This document shows, piece after piece, positions 35,701 through 43,720 of a DNA stretch of 64,000 bases. The first letter of the stretch is position 1, and each line of letters begins with the position of its first letter. Below the pieces are notes generated by a model. That model saw nothing but the letters and a program-made list of their open reading frames with translations. It had not been told where the DNA came from and did not search any database. This DNA is from Myxococcales bacterium. Its GTDB lineage: Bacteria > Myxococcota_A > Polyangia > Polyangiales > JADJMO01. Where the stretch lies: assembly GCA_016709545.1 (NCBI GenBank), contig JADJMO010000013.1, positions 124,001 through 188,000 on the forward strand, written 5' to 3'. The position numbers were made by a program, and so were the translations under genes.

Positions 35701-36202
35701 CGGCCTCGAACGCGTCGGCCTCGGCCTTGTCGGCGAAGTAGCCGCCGAGCCGCTCGCCCGCCTCGCGGATGGTGTGGGCCAGGCGGAAGACCACCTCGCG
35801 CACCGAGCGCTCGCCCTTCTGCTTGTCACCGAACAGGCCGGCCTTGCGGAAGTACTTGGAGACGACGATGTCCGTCGCGAGCTGCGAGAAGTGCGCCGGG
35901 ATCTCCGCGCCCTCCAGCTTGAAGACCGTGGAGCCGTCGGGGTTCGTGATGACGCTGGTGCGCCGCTCCCAGACCACCTCGTCGAGCGGGTCCTTGCCTG
36001 CGCGCGTGAAGTGACGCTCGATGAGCTTGCCACCGCTCGCGCTCGACGACTGCGCCTGGCTCTTCTTGCTCGCCTTGCTGCTCGCCGCGCTCAACGACGG
36101 GGCGTGCCCGTCGCCGTTGCTCGACACGCCACGCGCCTCGAGCCCGCCAGCCGATCCCGCCCCAGCCGCCATCGCCCGCCCCTGTCGCTGACCGTCCGCC
36201 AT
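32732..36202 (-). CDS. nrdJ: Vitamin B12-dependent (class II) ribonucleoside-diphosphate reductase
   Basis: 1156 residues. It reduces ribonucleotides to deoxyribonucleotides with an adenosylcobalamin-derived radical, independent of oxygen. After a disordered ~50-residue N-terminus the RNR core begins (FTRAGKDPLDEVVWERR). Landmarks are CSACFIQSVSD, KYGSGTGSNFSALRG, NPCSEYMFLDDTACNLSSLN with the active-site Cys and Glu, and LAPTGTIGLLMDCDTTGIEP. The C-terminus has the TSCPD domain (RSMMNCFAMAVSVGLQHG) and a four-Cys zinc ribbon (CDVCGHITV, CYRCLNCG) typical of NrdJ. ATG 36202 follows AAGGAGCGGGGC; 36220 is possible but its site is too close. A 540-bp leader with repeats and a promoter candidate lies upstream. 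Confidence 0.95.
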   Translation of the reverse strand: MADGQRQGRAMAAGAGSAGGLEARGVSSNGDGHAPSLSAASSKASKKSQAQSSSASGGKLIERHFTRAGKDPLDEVVWERRTSVITNPDGSTVFKLEGAEIPAHFSQLATDIVVSKYFRKAGLFGDKQKGERSVREVVFRLAHTIREAGERLGGYFADKAEADAFEAELSYMLVHQIGAFNSPVWFNCGLFHRYQIAGSGGNWAWNEETQDVFETQNAYERPQCSACFIQSVSDDLMSIYDLVKSEARLFKYGSGTGSNFSALRGKQEKLSGGGTSSGLMSFLEVLDRAAGATKSGGTTRRAAKMVCLDMDHPEIMDFIEWKVREEKKAQALIAQGYASDFNGDAYHTVSGQNSNNSVRVTDEFMRAVDAGGTWTTRFRTTGEPGPAYGARDVWRKLAESAWGCADPGVQYDTTINKWHTCSNTSPIRASNPCSEYMFLDDTACNLSSLNLTKFLREDGKFDVDAYRHAIRVFFVAQEILVDFSAYPTRNIAKNSHDYRPLGLGYANLGTLLMVQGIPYDSTEGRAWCGALTAMLTGHAYRVSAEMAQKKGTFAGFAKNREPMLKVMNMHRDAAYAIDRDACPDYLFAGATKDWDEAVAYGQQHGYRNAQSTVLAPTGTIGLLMDCDTTGIEPDFALVKFKKLAGGGYFKIVNQSVPSALRHLGYDEAQVQEIVAFVIGTNTLLGAPYINRASLKQRGLTDEELRKVEDALVGAFDLRSVFATWVLGEDTFARLGVPESRIKPGFDLLTYLGFSAEQIDAANDHIIGRMTIEGAPHLKLEHLAVFDTANRNGKHGTRFLAPMSHVKMMAAAQPFLSGAISKTVNLPHDATVEDVADIYYQGWKLGLKAVALYRDGCKASQPLSSGDEKKETKSIVTPVEDIDEAGGAGEETATPVVQVTSQTHKSTTIAPPHMVAASTSPTPAPALRLYGERVRLPKKRRGYTQEARVGGHKIFLRTGEYDDGKLGEIFIDMHKEGAAFRSMMNCFAMAVSVGLQHGVPLETYVEQFTFTRFEPQGNVEGHPNIKMATSIVDYIFRVLGVEYLQRYDLCHVKPVPVRTADPNDHGPGPESLSLAPPSPYSAEVAQAYPQTALVKASQEAEYGLPGAATHTATTGAMDAQLEEMMGDAPLCDVCGHITVRNGACYRCLNCGNSMGCS

Positions 36203-36240
36203 GCCCCGCTCCTTCTTCATCGACCCCTCGAGTCTGTCCA

Positions 36241-36268
36241 GAATCACGAATCACGAATCACGAACCAC
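36241..36268. repeat. Tandem heptamer repeats upstream of nrdJ
   Basis: Three exact copies of GAATCAC followed by the variant GAACCAC, directly abutting (7-bp period), centred about 50 bp upstream of the nrdJ start. The short period and position in the leader suggest slippage-prone DNA or a regulatory element; the sequence does not settle which. Confidence 0.6.
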
Positions 36269-36286
36269 CCGCTCGCTGCCCCACCC

Positions 36287-36357
36287 CACTGTGGCCCACC
36301 CCACTGTGGCCCACCCACTGTGGCCCACCCACAATGGCCCACCCACTGTGGCTGGGG
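36287..36357. repeat. Five tandem 14-15-bp repeats in the nrdJ leader
   Basis: Units of CACTGTGGCCCACC start at 36287, 36302, 36316, 36330 and 36344; the first is 15 bp, the fourth reads CACAATGG and the last runs into CTGGGG. Each unit contains the near-palindrome CCAC-T-GTGG, so every unit could be a half-turn-plus binding site or a small hairpin in RNA. There are no spacers, so it is not CRISPR. Confidence 0.7.
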
Positions 36358-36392
36358 GCACCCATGGGACGACCACCAGAGACGACTCGGCG

Positions 36393-36418
36393 GCGGTCGG
36401 GGTATCGAACCCCACCGC
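36393..36418. other. Ten-base-pair hairpin in the nrdJ leader
   Basis: GCGGT and GGGGT (with one bulged C at 36398) pair with ACCCC and ACCGC around the 5-base loop ATCGA. On the minus strand the loop region reads GGGGTTCGATACCCC, like a tRNA T-arm, but no tRNA body surrounds it. It lies between the promoter candidate and the tandem repeats and may be part of a structured leader. The rest of the gene-free stretch from 36203 to 36983 shows only the promoter candidate and the repeats. Confidence 0.5.
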
Positions 36419-36747
36419 TGCATCGTCTCCATCACCGTGGCCACCCCGTCGCTGCTACTCGTCGCGGAAACCGTGCATGCGCCTCGACCCCGATCCCGCG
36501 ACGCCACGACGCAGGCGAGCCCCGACCTCATGGGCGAGAGGGGTTGCCTCTGCCATGGAGCCTCCGGGTCTGCGCTGCGCAGTGAAGATCGAGAGTCGCT
36601 CGGACGCCAAAGAAGAAGATCACGCCAGAGGTGCGGGTGGCTCGTCGTCGCCCGTCTTGCCCCCCGTAGGCGCCACGTGGGCGTGACGTCGGCGGGGTCC
36701 AGGAACGCGTGCGGCGAAAGAGTCACCGGCGACTGCCGGCCCAGTGA

Positions 36748-36776
36748 CACGTACTGAAAGCCTGCACACGGGTCAA
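36748..36776 (-). promoter_or_regulatory. Sigma-70-like promoter candidate for nrdJ
   Basis: On the minus strand TTGACC (36771-36776) is separated by 17 bp from TACGTG (36748-36753), with an A-rich stretch (GGAAGAAAAAGAG) just upstream. The -35 is a good match and the -10 a partial one. Transcription from here would give nrdJ a leader of about 540 nt. Confidence 0.4.
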
Positions 36777-36983
36777 CTCTTTTTCTTCCCTCTGCCACAA
36801 CCGCTGGTGTCTCCACAGGCTACCCACCACTAGGGGTTGGGGGTATTCGTGTGTACAGCCTGTTGGAAAGTCGTGGGGTTACGGGACGCCAGCTCAGGCA
36901 GAAGACGAGTGGAGACCACCTCCTACATGAAGGTTCCGAGTCCTCTCGCGGGGTTGGCCTGGGGAGTAGGGATCGACGGCCGC

Positions 36984-39545
36984 TCAGCTCTCGCCGACGG
37001 GCCGCAAGCGGACGATGCCCTTCGGGAGGCGCAGCTCCACGATGGCAGCCCGCCGATCCGACACGCCGACGTGGAGCAGGCCGTCGGGGCGCTCGAGCAC
37101 GTAGGGCGCGCGCGGGACGGGCGTGCCCCCGTCGTCGGGTGCGACGAAGACGACGAGTGCGGTCGTGCCCGGCTTGATCGGGCGGACGGGCGCGCGGCAC
37201 GCCGAAGCGACGGCGCCGGAGGGATCGGTGAGCGCGCACCGATCGAGCGAGGCGCGCGCCTTGGCCGCGGCCTCCGGGGTCGCGCCCGAGACCTGCGTCG
37301 CCAGCAGGCGTGCGGCAATCGCCCGCGCGACGTCGGACGAGTCCTCGGCGAGGATCTTGTGGACGCGCGCGCCGTCGCCGCACAGCGAAGGACGGCCCGC
37401 GCTCGCGAGCAGGCGCAGCGCGCCGAGCGCGTTCGCGCGCACGAGGGCGCGCTCGTCGTCGAGGGCCGCGCACAGCGAGGCGGACGTGGTCGTCGGCGCG
37501 CTCTTGCCGCGCGCGAGCAGGCGGCCGAGCCCGCCGGCGGCGTTGGTGGCGACCGACGACACAGGGTCCTTGGCGAGCGCTTCGAGGGTCGCGAGCGCGC
37601 CCACGTCGAGCGCGGCGCCGATCGACCAGGCGGCCTGCGCGCGGACGGTGGCGTCGGCGTCCTTGGCGAGCGCGAGCAGCGGCGCGGCGGCGGTCGGGTC
37701 GTCGACGCGCGCCCCGAGGGCCATGGCGACGGCGCGACGGAGGTCGGCGTCGGCGCCGACGAGCAGGCCGGCGAGGACCGCGCTCGCGCCGCTGTCGAGG
37801 CGGCTCCGACCGACGGCGACCACCAGGAGATCGCGCTCGGGGACCGGCTGGTTCAGGACCTTCTTCGTCAGGTTGACGGCCGCCGCGTCGCCGTGGCGCT
37901 CCATCATCTGGGAGATCGCGAGGATGACCGCGAGCCGGTCGACCTCGGTGCCCTGCACGAGACGATCGATGGCCTTGGTGAGCGAATCGGCGCCGCCGGC
38001 CCTGCCGAGCGCGAGGCCCGCGCGCAGACGGATGACGCCGCTCGGGTCGCCGAGCAGCCCGAGCAGCGTGGGCCCGGCCGTCGCGACGCCGACCGCACCC
38101 AGCGCGTCGATCGCGGCGAGGCGGAGCTTCTCGTCCTTCGATCCGGTGAGCCCCGCGAGCACGGGCACCACGCGGTCGGCGCCCGTGCGGCCGAGCAGCA
38201 CCGCGATCTCGGCGCGGTCTTCGGGGCTCAGCGCGACCTCGAGCGCCGCGAGCAGCGGCTCGACCGCGCGCCCGTCGGGGAGCTCGGGGTCGAGCAGCTT
38301 CGCGGTGGCGGCGAGGGCCTGCACCCGCACGGCGCGGTCTGGCGCGGAGACGCTCTCGAGGCACGTGGGGAGGTGGGTCGCGTCACCGAGGACGCCGAGC
38401 GAGTAGAGCGCCACCGGCAGCGGCACGAGACCCCGGCGCATCGCCTTGACGATGGCCTCGCCGGCGCCGTTGGCGTGCAGCTCGCCGAGCGCCCACGCCG
38501 CGCTGGTCGCGACCGGGCTGGCGGCGGTGGTGACGCTCGGACCGATGTTGGTCCCCCCGGCGCCGGGCTCGAGCAACGCGAGCAACACGGGCACCGCGGT
38601 GGCGCCGGCGGCGACCGCGGCCTCGCGCGCGGGTGAGGGGCCGACGAGCGCGCGGTCGTCCTCGAAGAGGCCGAAGGTCTTGCCGATCGCCTCGACGGCG
38701 GCCGGGGTGCCGATGCGCCCGAGGGCGGCGAGAGCCGCGCGCCGCACGTCGGCGGCGCCGGCCTTCTTGTTCGGCTCCAGGGCGAGCGGCGCGATCGACG
38801 GCACCGACCCCGCGTCCCGCAGGCGACCGAGCGAGCCGAGCGCCTCGATGCGCACCTCGAGGGCCGGGTCCTTCAAGGCGATGACGAGCGCGGGCGCGGC
38901 CTTCGGGTCGCCGAGCTCGCCGAGCGAGCGCGCCACGGTCTGCCGCACGTCGCTGCCCTCGTCCTGGATCTTCGAGACGAGCGGCGTGACGGCGCGCTTG
39001 TCGCCGAGCCGACCGAGCGCGCGCGCGACGGCGACGCGCACCTTGGAGACCGGGTCGTCGAGGCGCGCGAGCAGCGGCGCGACCGCCTCGATCGAGCCCG
39101 AGGCGCCGAGGGCGGCGACGGCCGCGAGGCGCACCTTCGGGTCGGTGTCGCCGAGCGAGCGCGCGAGCACCTTGACCAGCTTCGGCCGCGGCACCCGCGC
39201 GAAGAACAGGCACGCGCCCTCGCGGAGGCGGGAGTCGGCGTCGGTGAGCCAGGGCAGCAGGAGCGGCTCCACGTCGTCGAGGCCGAGGCGCGCCGCCGAG
39301 CCCGCGCCGGCGAGGCGGACCTCGACCTCCGAGTCGACGAGCGCCTTCTTGGCGAGCGGACCCCCCACCGTACGGCCGAGCAAGTGCACCTGCTCGGCGG
39401 CCGCCTTGCGCTTGAGCGTGTCGGCCGAGGCGAGGTCGGTCGCCAGCCGATCGGGGAGGTCGGGCCAGAGCGCCGACCGCGCGGGGGCGGCGGCGCACAC
39501 GAGCGCGAGGGACACCACGAGGCTTCCGAGCCGAGGACGCAGCAC
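36984..39545 (-). CDS. Exported HEAT-repeat protein
   Basis: 853 residues. A signal peptide is cut near AARS-ALW (residue ~25). From about residue 35 to 760 it is almost wholly HEAT/PBS-lyase-type repeats of ~31 residues, such as DPKVRLAAVAALGASGSIEAVAPLL and SKVRVAVARALGRLGDKRAVTPLV. The fold would be a long solenoid. The last ~70 residues form a separate small beta domain (GTTALVVFVAPDDG, LLHVGVSDRRAAIVEL). HEAT solenoids bind proteins; periplasmic examples are common in myxobacteria. The partner is unknown. It is divergent from the amidohydrolase with a gap of only 33 bp. Confidence 0.88.
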   Translation of the reverse strand: MLRPRLGSLVVSLALVCAAAPARSALWPDLPDRLATDLASADTLKRKAAAEQVHLLGRTVGGPLAKKALVDSEVEVRLAGAGSAARLGLDDVEPLLLPWLTDADSRLREGACLFFARVPRPKLVKVLARSLGDTDPKVRLAAVAALGASGSIEAVAPLLARLDDPVSKVRVAVARALGRLGDKRAVTPLVSKIQDEGSDVRQTVARSLGELGDPKAAPALVIALKDPALEVRIEALGSLGRLRDAGSVPSIAPLALEPNKKAGAADVRRAALAALGRIGTPAAVEAIGKTFGLFEDDRALVGPSPAREAAVAAGATAVPVLLALLEPGAGGTNIGPSVTTAASPVATSAAWALGELHANGAGEAIVKAMRRGLVPLPVALYSLGVLGDATHLPTCLESVSAPDRAVRVQALAATAKLLDPELPDGRAVEPLLAALEVALSPEDRAEIAVLLGRTGADRVVPVLAGLTGSKDEKLRLAAIDALGAVGVATAGPTLLGLLGDPSGVIRLRAGLALGRAGGADSLTKAIDRLVQGTEVDRLAVILAISQMMERHGDAAAVNLTKKVLNQPVPERDLLVVAVGRSRLDSGASAVLAGLLVGADADLRRAVAMALGARVDDPTAAAPLLALAKDADATVRAQAAWSIGAALDVGALATLEALAKDPVSSVATNAAGGLGRLLARGKSAPTTTSASLCAALDDERALVRANALGALRLLASAGRPSLCGDGARVHKILAEDSSDVARAIAARLLATQVSGATPEAAAKARASLDRCALTDPSGAVASACRAPVRPIKPGTTALVVFVAPDDGGTPVPRAPYVLERPDGLLHVGVSDRRAAIVELRLPKGIVRLRPVGES

Positions 39546-39578
39546 CGCCCGAAGCTACCATCGAGTATCGTGCGCGGC

Positions 39579-40901
39579 ATGGATCTCCTCGTCCGGGGTG
39601 GCACGGTGCTCACCTGCGACCCGTCGAACTCGGTGGTCGAGGGCCCGATCCTCGTGCGCGGGGGCCGGATCGTGGCCGTCGGGCCCACCGCGACCCGGCT
39701 CGCGCGCCGCCCGCACCGGGTGCTCGACGCCACCGGCGCCGCCGTCGTGCCCGGGTTCGTGCAGGCCCACGTGCACCTCGTCCAGGTGCTGTTCCGCGGG
39801 ATGGCCGACGACCTGCCGCTGCTCTCGTGGCTGCGCGAGCGCATCTGGCCGCTCGAGGCGGCGCACGACGACCAGAGCCTCCGCGCATCGGCCGAGCTCG
39901 GGCTGCTCGAGCTCCTGCGCGGCGGCACCACCACCATCCTCGACATGGGCACGACGTTCGGCCACGAGGTCGTGCTCGACGCCATCGATCGCTTCGGACT
40001 GCGTGCGCGGAGCGGCCCCGCGCTCATGGACGTGTCCGAGGGCATGCCCGCGCGCCTCGCGGTCCCGACCGAAGAGAACCTGCGCCGGCTCGACGCGCTC
40101 GAGCGCGCCTGGGCGAAGCACCCCCGCGTCCGGGTGGTCGCCTCCCCGCGGTTCATCCTCTCGTGCAGCGAGCGCCTCATCCGCGAGAGCGCGGCGCTCG
40201 CCCACGACCGGGGCATGCTCGTGCACACGCACGCGGCCGAGCACGCCGACGAGAGGGCCGCCGTGCGCGCGCTCCTCGGCGCCGACGACGTCGAGGTCCT
40301 CGCGCGGCTCGGCGTGACGGGTCCGCGCGCGGTGCTCGCCCACGGCGTGCAGCTCTCCGACGAGGAGGCGCGGCGCCTCGCCGAGGCCGGCACGCGCGTC
40401 GTCCACTGCCCGAGCGCCAACCTCAAGCTCGGCTCGGGGATCGCCCGCGTCCACGACCTCTTGCGCCTCGGCGTGGTGGTCGGGCTCGGCGCCGACGGAG
40501 CGCCCTGCAACAACAACCTCGACGCGCTGACCGAGCTCCGCCACGCGGCGCTCCTGGCCAAGCACCGCACCGGCACCGAGACGTTGCCCGCCGCCGCCGC
40601 GCTGCGGCTCGCCACCATCGAGGGCGCGAAGGTGCTCGGGATGGACGACGAGATCGGCTCGATCGAGGCCGGCAAGCGCGCCGACCTCGTCGTCATCCGG
40701 CTCGACGGCGCGCACGCGGAGCCCGGCGGCGACGCGGCCTCGCGCGTGGTCTACGCGGCGCGCGCGAGCGACGTGCGCCACGTCGTGCTCGACGGGGCGA
40801 TCCGGGTGCACGAGGGTTCACCGCTCGACCTCGACGAGGAGGAGATCCTCGCGCGCGCCCGCACCCAGGCGCGGCGGGTGCACGGGCGTGCCCTCGGCTG
40901 A
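39579..40901 (+). CDS. Amidohydrolase-superfamily deaminase (SsnA/MtaD-like)
   Basis: 440 residues, cytoplasmic. The N-terminal beta-sandwich strand is LLVRGGTVLTCDPSN. Metal ligands of the TIM barrel are present: HVHL (HxH), HTHAAEH, the His in VLAHGVQLS and the Asp in LGADGAPCNNN. The downstream GADGAxxNN and GAKVLGMDDEIGSIEAGKRADLVV motifs are typical of the cytosine/S-adenosylhomocysteine/8-oxoguanine deaminase branch. The exact substrate (methylthioadenosine, SAH, 5-deoxyadenosine or another aminopurine) cannot be told from motifs. A GTG three codons upstream (39570) is an alternative start. Confidence 0.87.
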   Translation: MDLLVRGGTVLTCDPSNSVVEGPILVRGGRIVAVGPTATRLARRPHRVLDATGAAVVPGFVQAHVHLVQVLFRGMADDLPLLSWLRERIWPLEAAHDDQSLRASAELGLLELLRGGTTTILDMGTTFGHEVVLDAIDRFGLRARSGPALMDVSEGMPARLAVPTEENLRRLDALERAWAKHPRVRVVASPRFILSCSERLIRESAALAHDRGMLVHTHAAEHADERAAVRALLGADDVEVLARLGVTGPRAVLAHGVQLSDEEARRLAEAGTRVVHCPSANLKLGSGIARVHDLLRLGVVVGLGADGAPCNNNLDALTELRHAALLAKHRTGTETLPAAAALRLATIEGAKVLGMDDEIGSIEAGKRADLVVIRLDGAHAEPGGDAASRVVYAARASDVRHVVLDGAIRVHEGSPLDLDEEEILARARTQARRVHGRALG

Positions 40902-41024
40902 CGTGCTACCTCTTCCGTATCACGTGGACGTTCGCGAGGCCGAAGTCGCCCTCGGCCATCACGCGTTCGTCCGAGCGGAGGGCAGGCGCCATCCGACGAC
41001 GGAACCTCGGCTGGGAGCGTCGTC

Positions 41025-41828
41025 ATGTCGGATCGCGGCTATGCGTGGGTGATTCTGGCTTGGATCGGCTCGATCCTCGCGATGGTCGTCGTCCGTCTGC
41101 TCACGAGCCAGCGGGTCCGCTACGAGCGCATCGACAAGATCGGCGGCTCGTTCCTGCTCTCCCAGCGGGTGATGGAGGCCGGCTACTCGACGATCCAGCC
41201 GATGGTCCGCGCCATGGTCGCGGTCGGCGTCACGGCGGACATGCTCACGTGGGGCTCGCTGCTGTTCGGCGCGGGCGCCGGTCTCGCCCTCGCGAGCGGC
41301 GCGTTCGGGCTCGGCGCCCTGCTCGGGACGATCTCGATGACCGCCGACGCGCTCGACGGCATGGTCGCCCGCGCGACGGCGACGACCTGCGACAGCGGTG
41401 AGGTGCTCGACGCGGCCGTCGATCGCTACACCGAGTTCTTCTACATCGGGGGGCTCGCGTTCTACTACCGGCCCGACCCGCGCGCGTACGGCGTCGCCAT
41501 GTTCGCCCTGCTCGGCGCGCTGATGATCAGCTACTCGAGCGCGAAGGCCGAGGCCATGGCGGTCACCCCGCCCAAGGGCGCCATGCGACGCCACGAGCGG
41601 GCCGCGTACCTGGTCTGCGGCGCGGTCGCGGCGGCCTTCACCGGACCGTGGGAGCAGGCGCGCTTCGGTCACCGCGTCGGCGTGCCGATGCTCGTCGCGC
41701 TCGGCGTCATCGCGGTGGTCGCCAACCTCACGGCCATTCGTCGCCTGACGGCGATCGCGAAGGCGGTCGGCGAGAAGGAGAGCGCGGCACGCGCCGTGCC
41801 TGTCCCGGCGCCCGCAGAACGCCCGTGA
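41025..41828 (+). CDS. CDP-alcohol phosphatidyltransferase family membrane protein
   Basis: 267 residues with about six hydrophobic helices. The family signature D-x2-D-G-x2-A-R-x8-G-x3-D-x3-D is read as DALDGMVAR, then SGEVLDAAVD, with both trailing Asp in place. These enzymes join CDP-diacylglycerol (or another CDP-alcohol) to an alcohol acceptor in phospholipid synthesis, at the inner membrane. The alcohol (glycerol-phosphate, inositol-phosphate, serine or other) is not fixed by the motif. The ATG follows GGGAG with 8-bp spacing. A G-rich non-coding island begins at once after its stop. Confidence 0.87.
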   Translation: MSDRGYAWVILAWIGSILAMVVVRLLTSQRVRYERIDKIGGSFLLSQRVMEAGYSTIQPMVRAMVAVGVTADMLTWGSLLFGAGAGLALASGAFGLGALLGTISMTADALDGMVARATATTCDSGEVLDAAVDRYTEFFYIGGLAFYYRPDPRAYGVAMFALLGALMISYSSAKAEAMAVTPPKGAMRRHERAAYLVCGAVAAAFTGPWEQARFGHRVGVPMLVALGVIAVVANLTAIRRLTAIAKAVGEKESAARAVPVPAPAERP

Positions 41829-42742
41829 AAGGCTGTGGTGTGGCCTGGTCGCCTTGGGGTGCTGGGGGGTCAGGGCTGCCTGTCGGGGGCCTGGACGAGG
41901 CTCGTGGCGCGATGGCCGAGCAGGGGCGGCTCGCTTGGCGGTTGTCTGAGGTCTGGCTCCTGCTCGGCGAGGGGGGTGGTCGCTTCGTTCAGGGGTTCGG
42001 TGCCTGGGGTGTGGAAGCTGGTGAGGAGGCCGGCCGGGGGGGTCCCACCTGCGCGGGGGCTCCGAGTCCTGGGGCGGGCCCTCGGTCGCTCGGTCGGGCG
42101 GGCTCCTGGGTACGCTCTCGGTCGGGGGGGGCGGGGGGCCCTCGCACTCGCCAGGAGGGCCCAGGTCGCGGCGGGCGATGAGGGTCCGCGTCTCCACGGC
42201 GACTGGGCGGGGGCACGGGGCGCCTCCCGGGCGTCGGTCGAGCGCGCGATGGGCAGGTGGTGTTACGGCAGGCCGGTGGCATGGCGGCGTGGTGCTGGGG
42301 GTTCACCATCGTCAGAGGCGCCCGCAGCCGACCAGGCCGACGCGGTGGTGGTGGTCGCGCGGCCTGTTCCTCACCCTGCGGGAGGTGCATCCATACGGAC
42401 CTCCGGGGCATACAGCCCAGTCGAGCGGGCCCGGCATCTAGGGGCGCGTGGTGGCGGCGGGTGCGGCCGCGTCGGGCTGTCGCCGGGGAGCCGGTGCGTG
42501 GGGCGCTGCGCTTACGCGGGGTGCTCCGCTCCTCGGATGGCTCTCTCGGCGCTCTGCGGGTCCTGGGTCGCGTGGGCAGGGCCTGGGGTGGGGGGGGGGG
42601 GCTGGGGGGGCGGGGGGGGGGGGGGGCGGGGGCTGGCGGGGTTGCAGGGGATGCTGGGTCACGAGCGCGGGCCTGGGGCGTGGCGGCGTTGTTCCGCGCG
42701 GCGGTCCTCGACCCTGCGCCGGCCTGTGCGCTCCTCGGGTGA
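41829..42742 (+). other. 914-bp G-rich non-coding island with very long G runs
   Basis: No supportable gene. The plus strand is strongly G- and T-rich and poor in A compared with its neighbours. At 42590-42632 it has runs of 12, 7, 15 and 5 G separated by one or two bases (CT, C, C), an extreme G-quadruplex motif. Several stop-free frames exist, but they encode Gly/Arg/Trp/Cys-rich strings with no domain and no codon-position pattern like the real genes. It lies between the phosphatidyltransferase gene and the facing P-II-like gene, so it is a shared 3' region. No repeats of defined period or RNA gene were recognised. Confidence 0.6.
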
Positions 42743-43043
42743 CTAGAACTTCTCGGCGGGCCAGGCGTCCACGTCGGTGATCCACGCGACGCACGGGTTG
42801 ATCTTGCGGTGCTTGGCCTCGAGCACCTCGAGGATGCGATCGACGATCGCGGCGTCGACGACGATCTCGATCTGCACGTTCGGTCCGAGCCACGTGCTCG
42901 GTCGCACGCCGTGCTGCCCTCGACCGCCGGCTTGCACCGACGAGAAGGCGTGGATCCCGAGCGACTTCAGGTCCTCGGCGATGGAGGGCTCGGCGTTCTC
43001 GGGGGCGAGGATGGTGACGGAGCTTCTTGCGGGCGGTTTCCAC
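42743..43043 (-). CDS. Small P-II-like protein, probable one-base frameshift near 43020
   Basis: About 99 residues after correction. The fold signature of P-II/GlnB-like proteins is visible: LGIHAFSSVQAGGRGQHGVR (T-loop region), then VQIEIVVDAAIVDRILEVLE and a final PCVAWITDV strand. P-II-like proteins are trimeric signal sensors of nucleotides or metabolites. The open frame lacks a start. Upstream, GTG 43043 (after GAGAGG) gives ETARKKL in another frame, and removing one C at about 43020 joins it to VTILAPENAEP, a normal beginning for the family. The typical uridylylated Tyr is not in this T-loop, so it is probably a P-II-like variant and not classic GlnB. Confidence 0.65.
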
Positions 43044-43153
43044 CCTCTCACTGCCCCACGGCGGCCTCGCGGCCGCAACTCGCCTCTCACTGGTTCCAAC
43101 GGACTGTCCGCGCCGCGCGCGCATCGCGTGACGTTCGGCGTAGCCTGCTCGCC

Positions 43154-43702
43154 ATGGGCAACTGGTTCGTGGGGTTCCCGTTCGTGACCACCGACCCGCT
43201 GCCGACGCCCCCCGACGACTTCACGCGCTTCCACGGGGACGATCTGCACGTCACCCTCGCGTTCCTCGGCGGGTGCGGCGAAGGCGCAGCGCGCGCGGCG
43301 TGGCGCGCGACCCTGGAAGCCGTCGCGGCCGGCCTGCTCGTCCGTCGTCGAGTGACGCTGGGAGAGGTCGTGCCGCTCGGGCCGACCCACCGCTTCTCGG
43401 CGCTGTCGGCGCGCCTCCACGACGGGCGGGCCCAGGTCGAGGCCGCGATGACCCGGACCCGCGACCCGATCTGCGACGCGGCGGGGGCGGCGCGCGAGCT
43501 CCGGCCGGCCCTCGCCCACGTGACGCTCGCGCGACCCGCGAGGGGGGCTTCGGCCGAGCGGCGGGACGAAGGCCTGGCCTGGGCTGCGGCCCTCGATCTG
43601 CGCGCCATCGGGGCCGATCTCGGGGAGGTGTCCCTGTACGCACGGGCCGACCTCGGCGCAGGAGCGCGGTTCCGTCGGATCGAGACGCTCCGGCTCCCCT
43701 GA
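43154..43702 (+). CDS. RNA 2',3'-cyclic phosphodiesterase (ThpR/LigT family)
   Basis: 182 residues, cytoplasmic, the usual size for 2H phosphoesterases of the bacterial '2-5 RNA ligase' family. Both catalytic HxT motifs are present, LHVTLAFLG near residue 36 and AHVTLARP near residue 122. By family it opens 2',3'-cyclic phosphate RNA ends. The region between the motifs (VVPLGPTHRFSALSARL) and the final strand (SLYARADLGAGARF) also fit. ATG 43154 was chosen because the first strand (NWFVGFPF) starts three residues on. Confidence 0.88.
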   Translation: MGNWFVGFPFVTTDPLPTPPDDFTRFHGDDLHVTLAFLGGCGEGAARAAWRATLEAVAAGLLVRRRVTLGEVVPLGPTHRFSALSARLHDGRAQVEAAMTRTRDPICDAAGAARELRPALAHVTLARPARGASAERRDEGLAWAAALDLRAIGADLGEVSLYARADLGAGARFRRIETLRLP

Positions 43703-43720
43703 GCGAGCTATTCTCCTGCC

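Noticed and set aside
36287..36357. CRISPR array
   Set aside because: Repeats are back to back with no spacers and no cas genes are near.
36393..36480. T-arm-like GGGGTTCGATACCCC on the minus strand, suggesting a tRNA or tmRNA 3' end
   Set aside because: No matching acceptor stem, D-arm or anticodon arm can be laid out at the right distance, and no tmRNA 5' half was found upstream.
36203..36776. Cobalamin riboswitch in the nrdJ leader
   Set aside because: The conserved B12-box motifs, such as the GCCAGGAGACCTGCC-type segment, are not present.
36244..36816. 190-codon minus-strand frame in the nrdJ leader
   Set aside because: It is Trp/Arg/Pro-rich, runs through the tandem repeats and has no ribosome site or recognisable domain.
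41835..42746. 303-codon frame through the G-rich island
   Set aside because: Stop-free only because of composition; the product is a Gly/Arg/Trp/Cys string without a domain.
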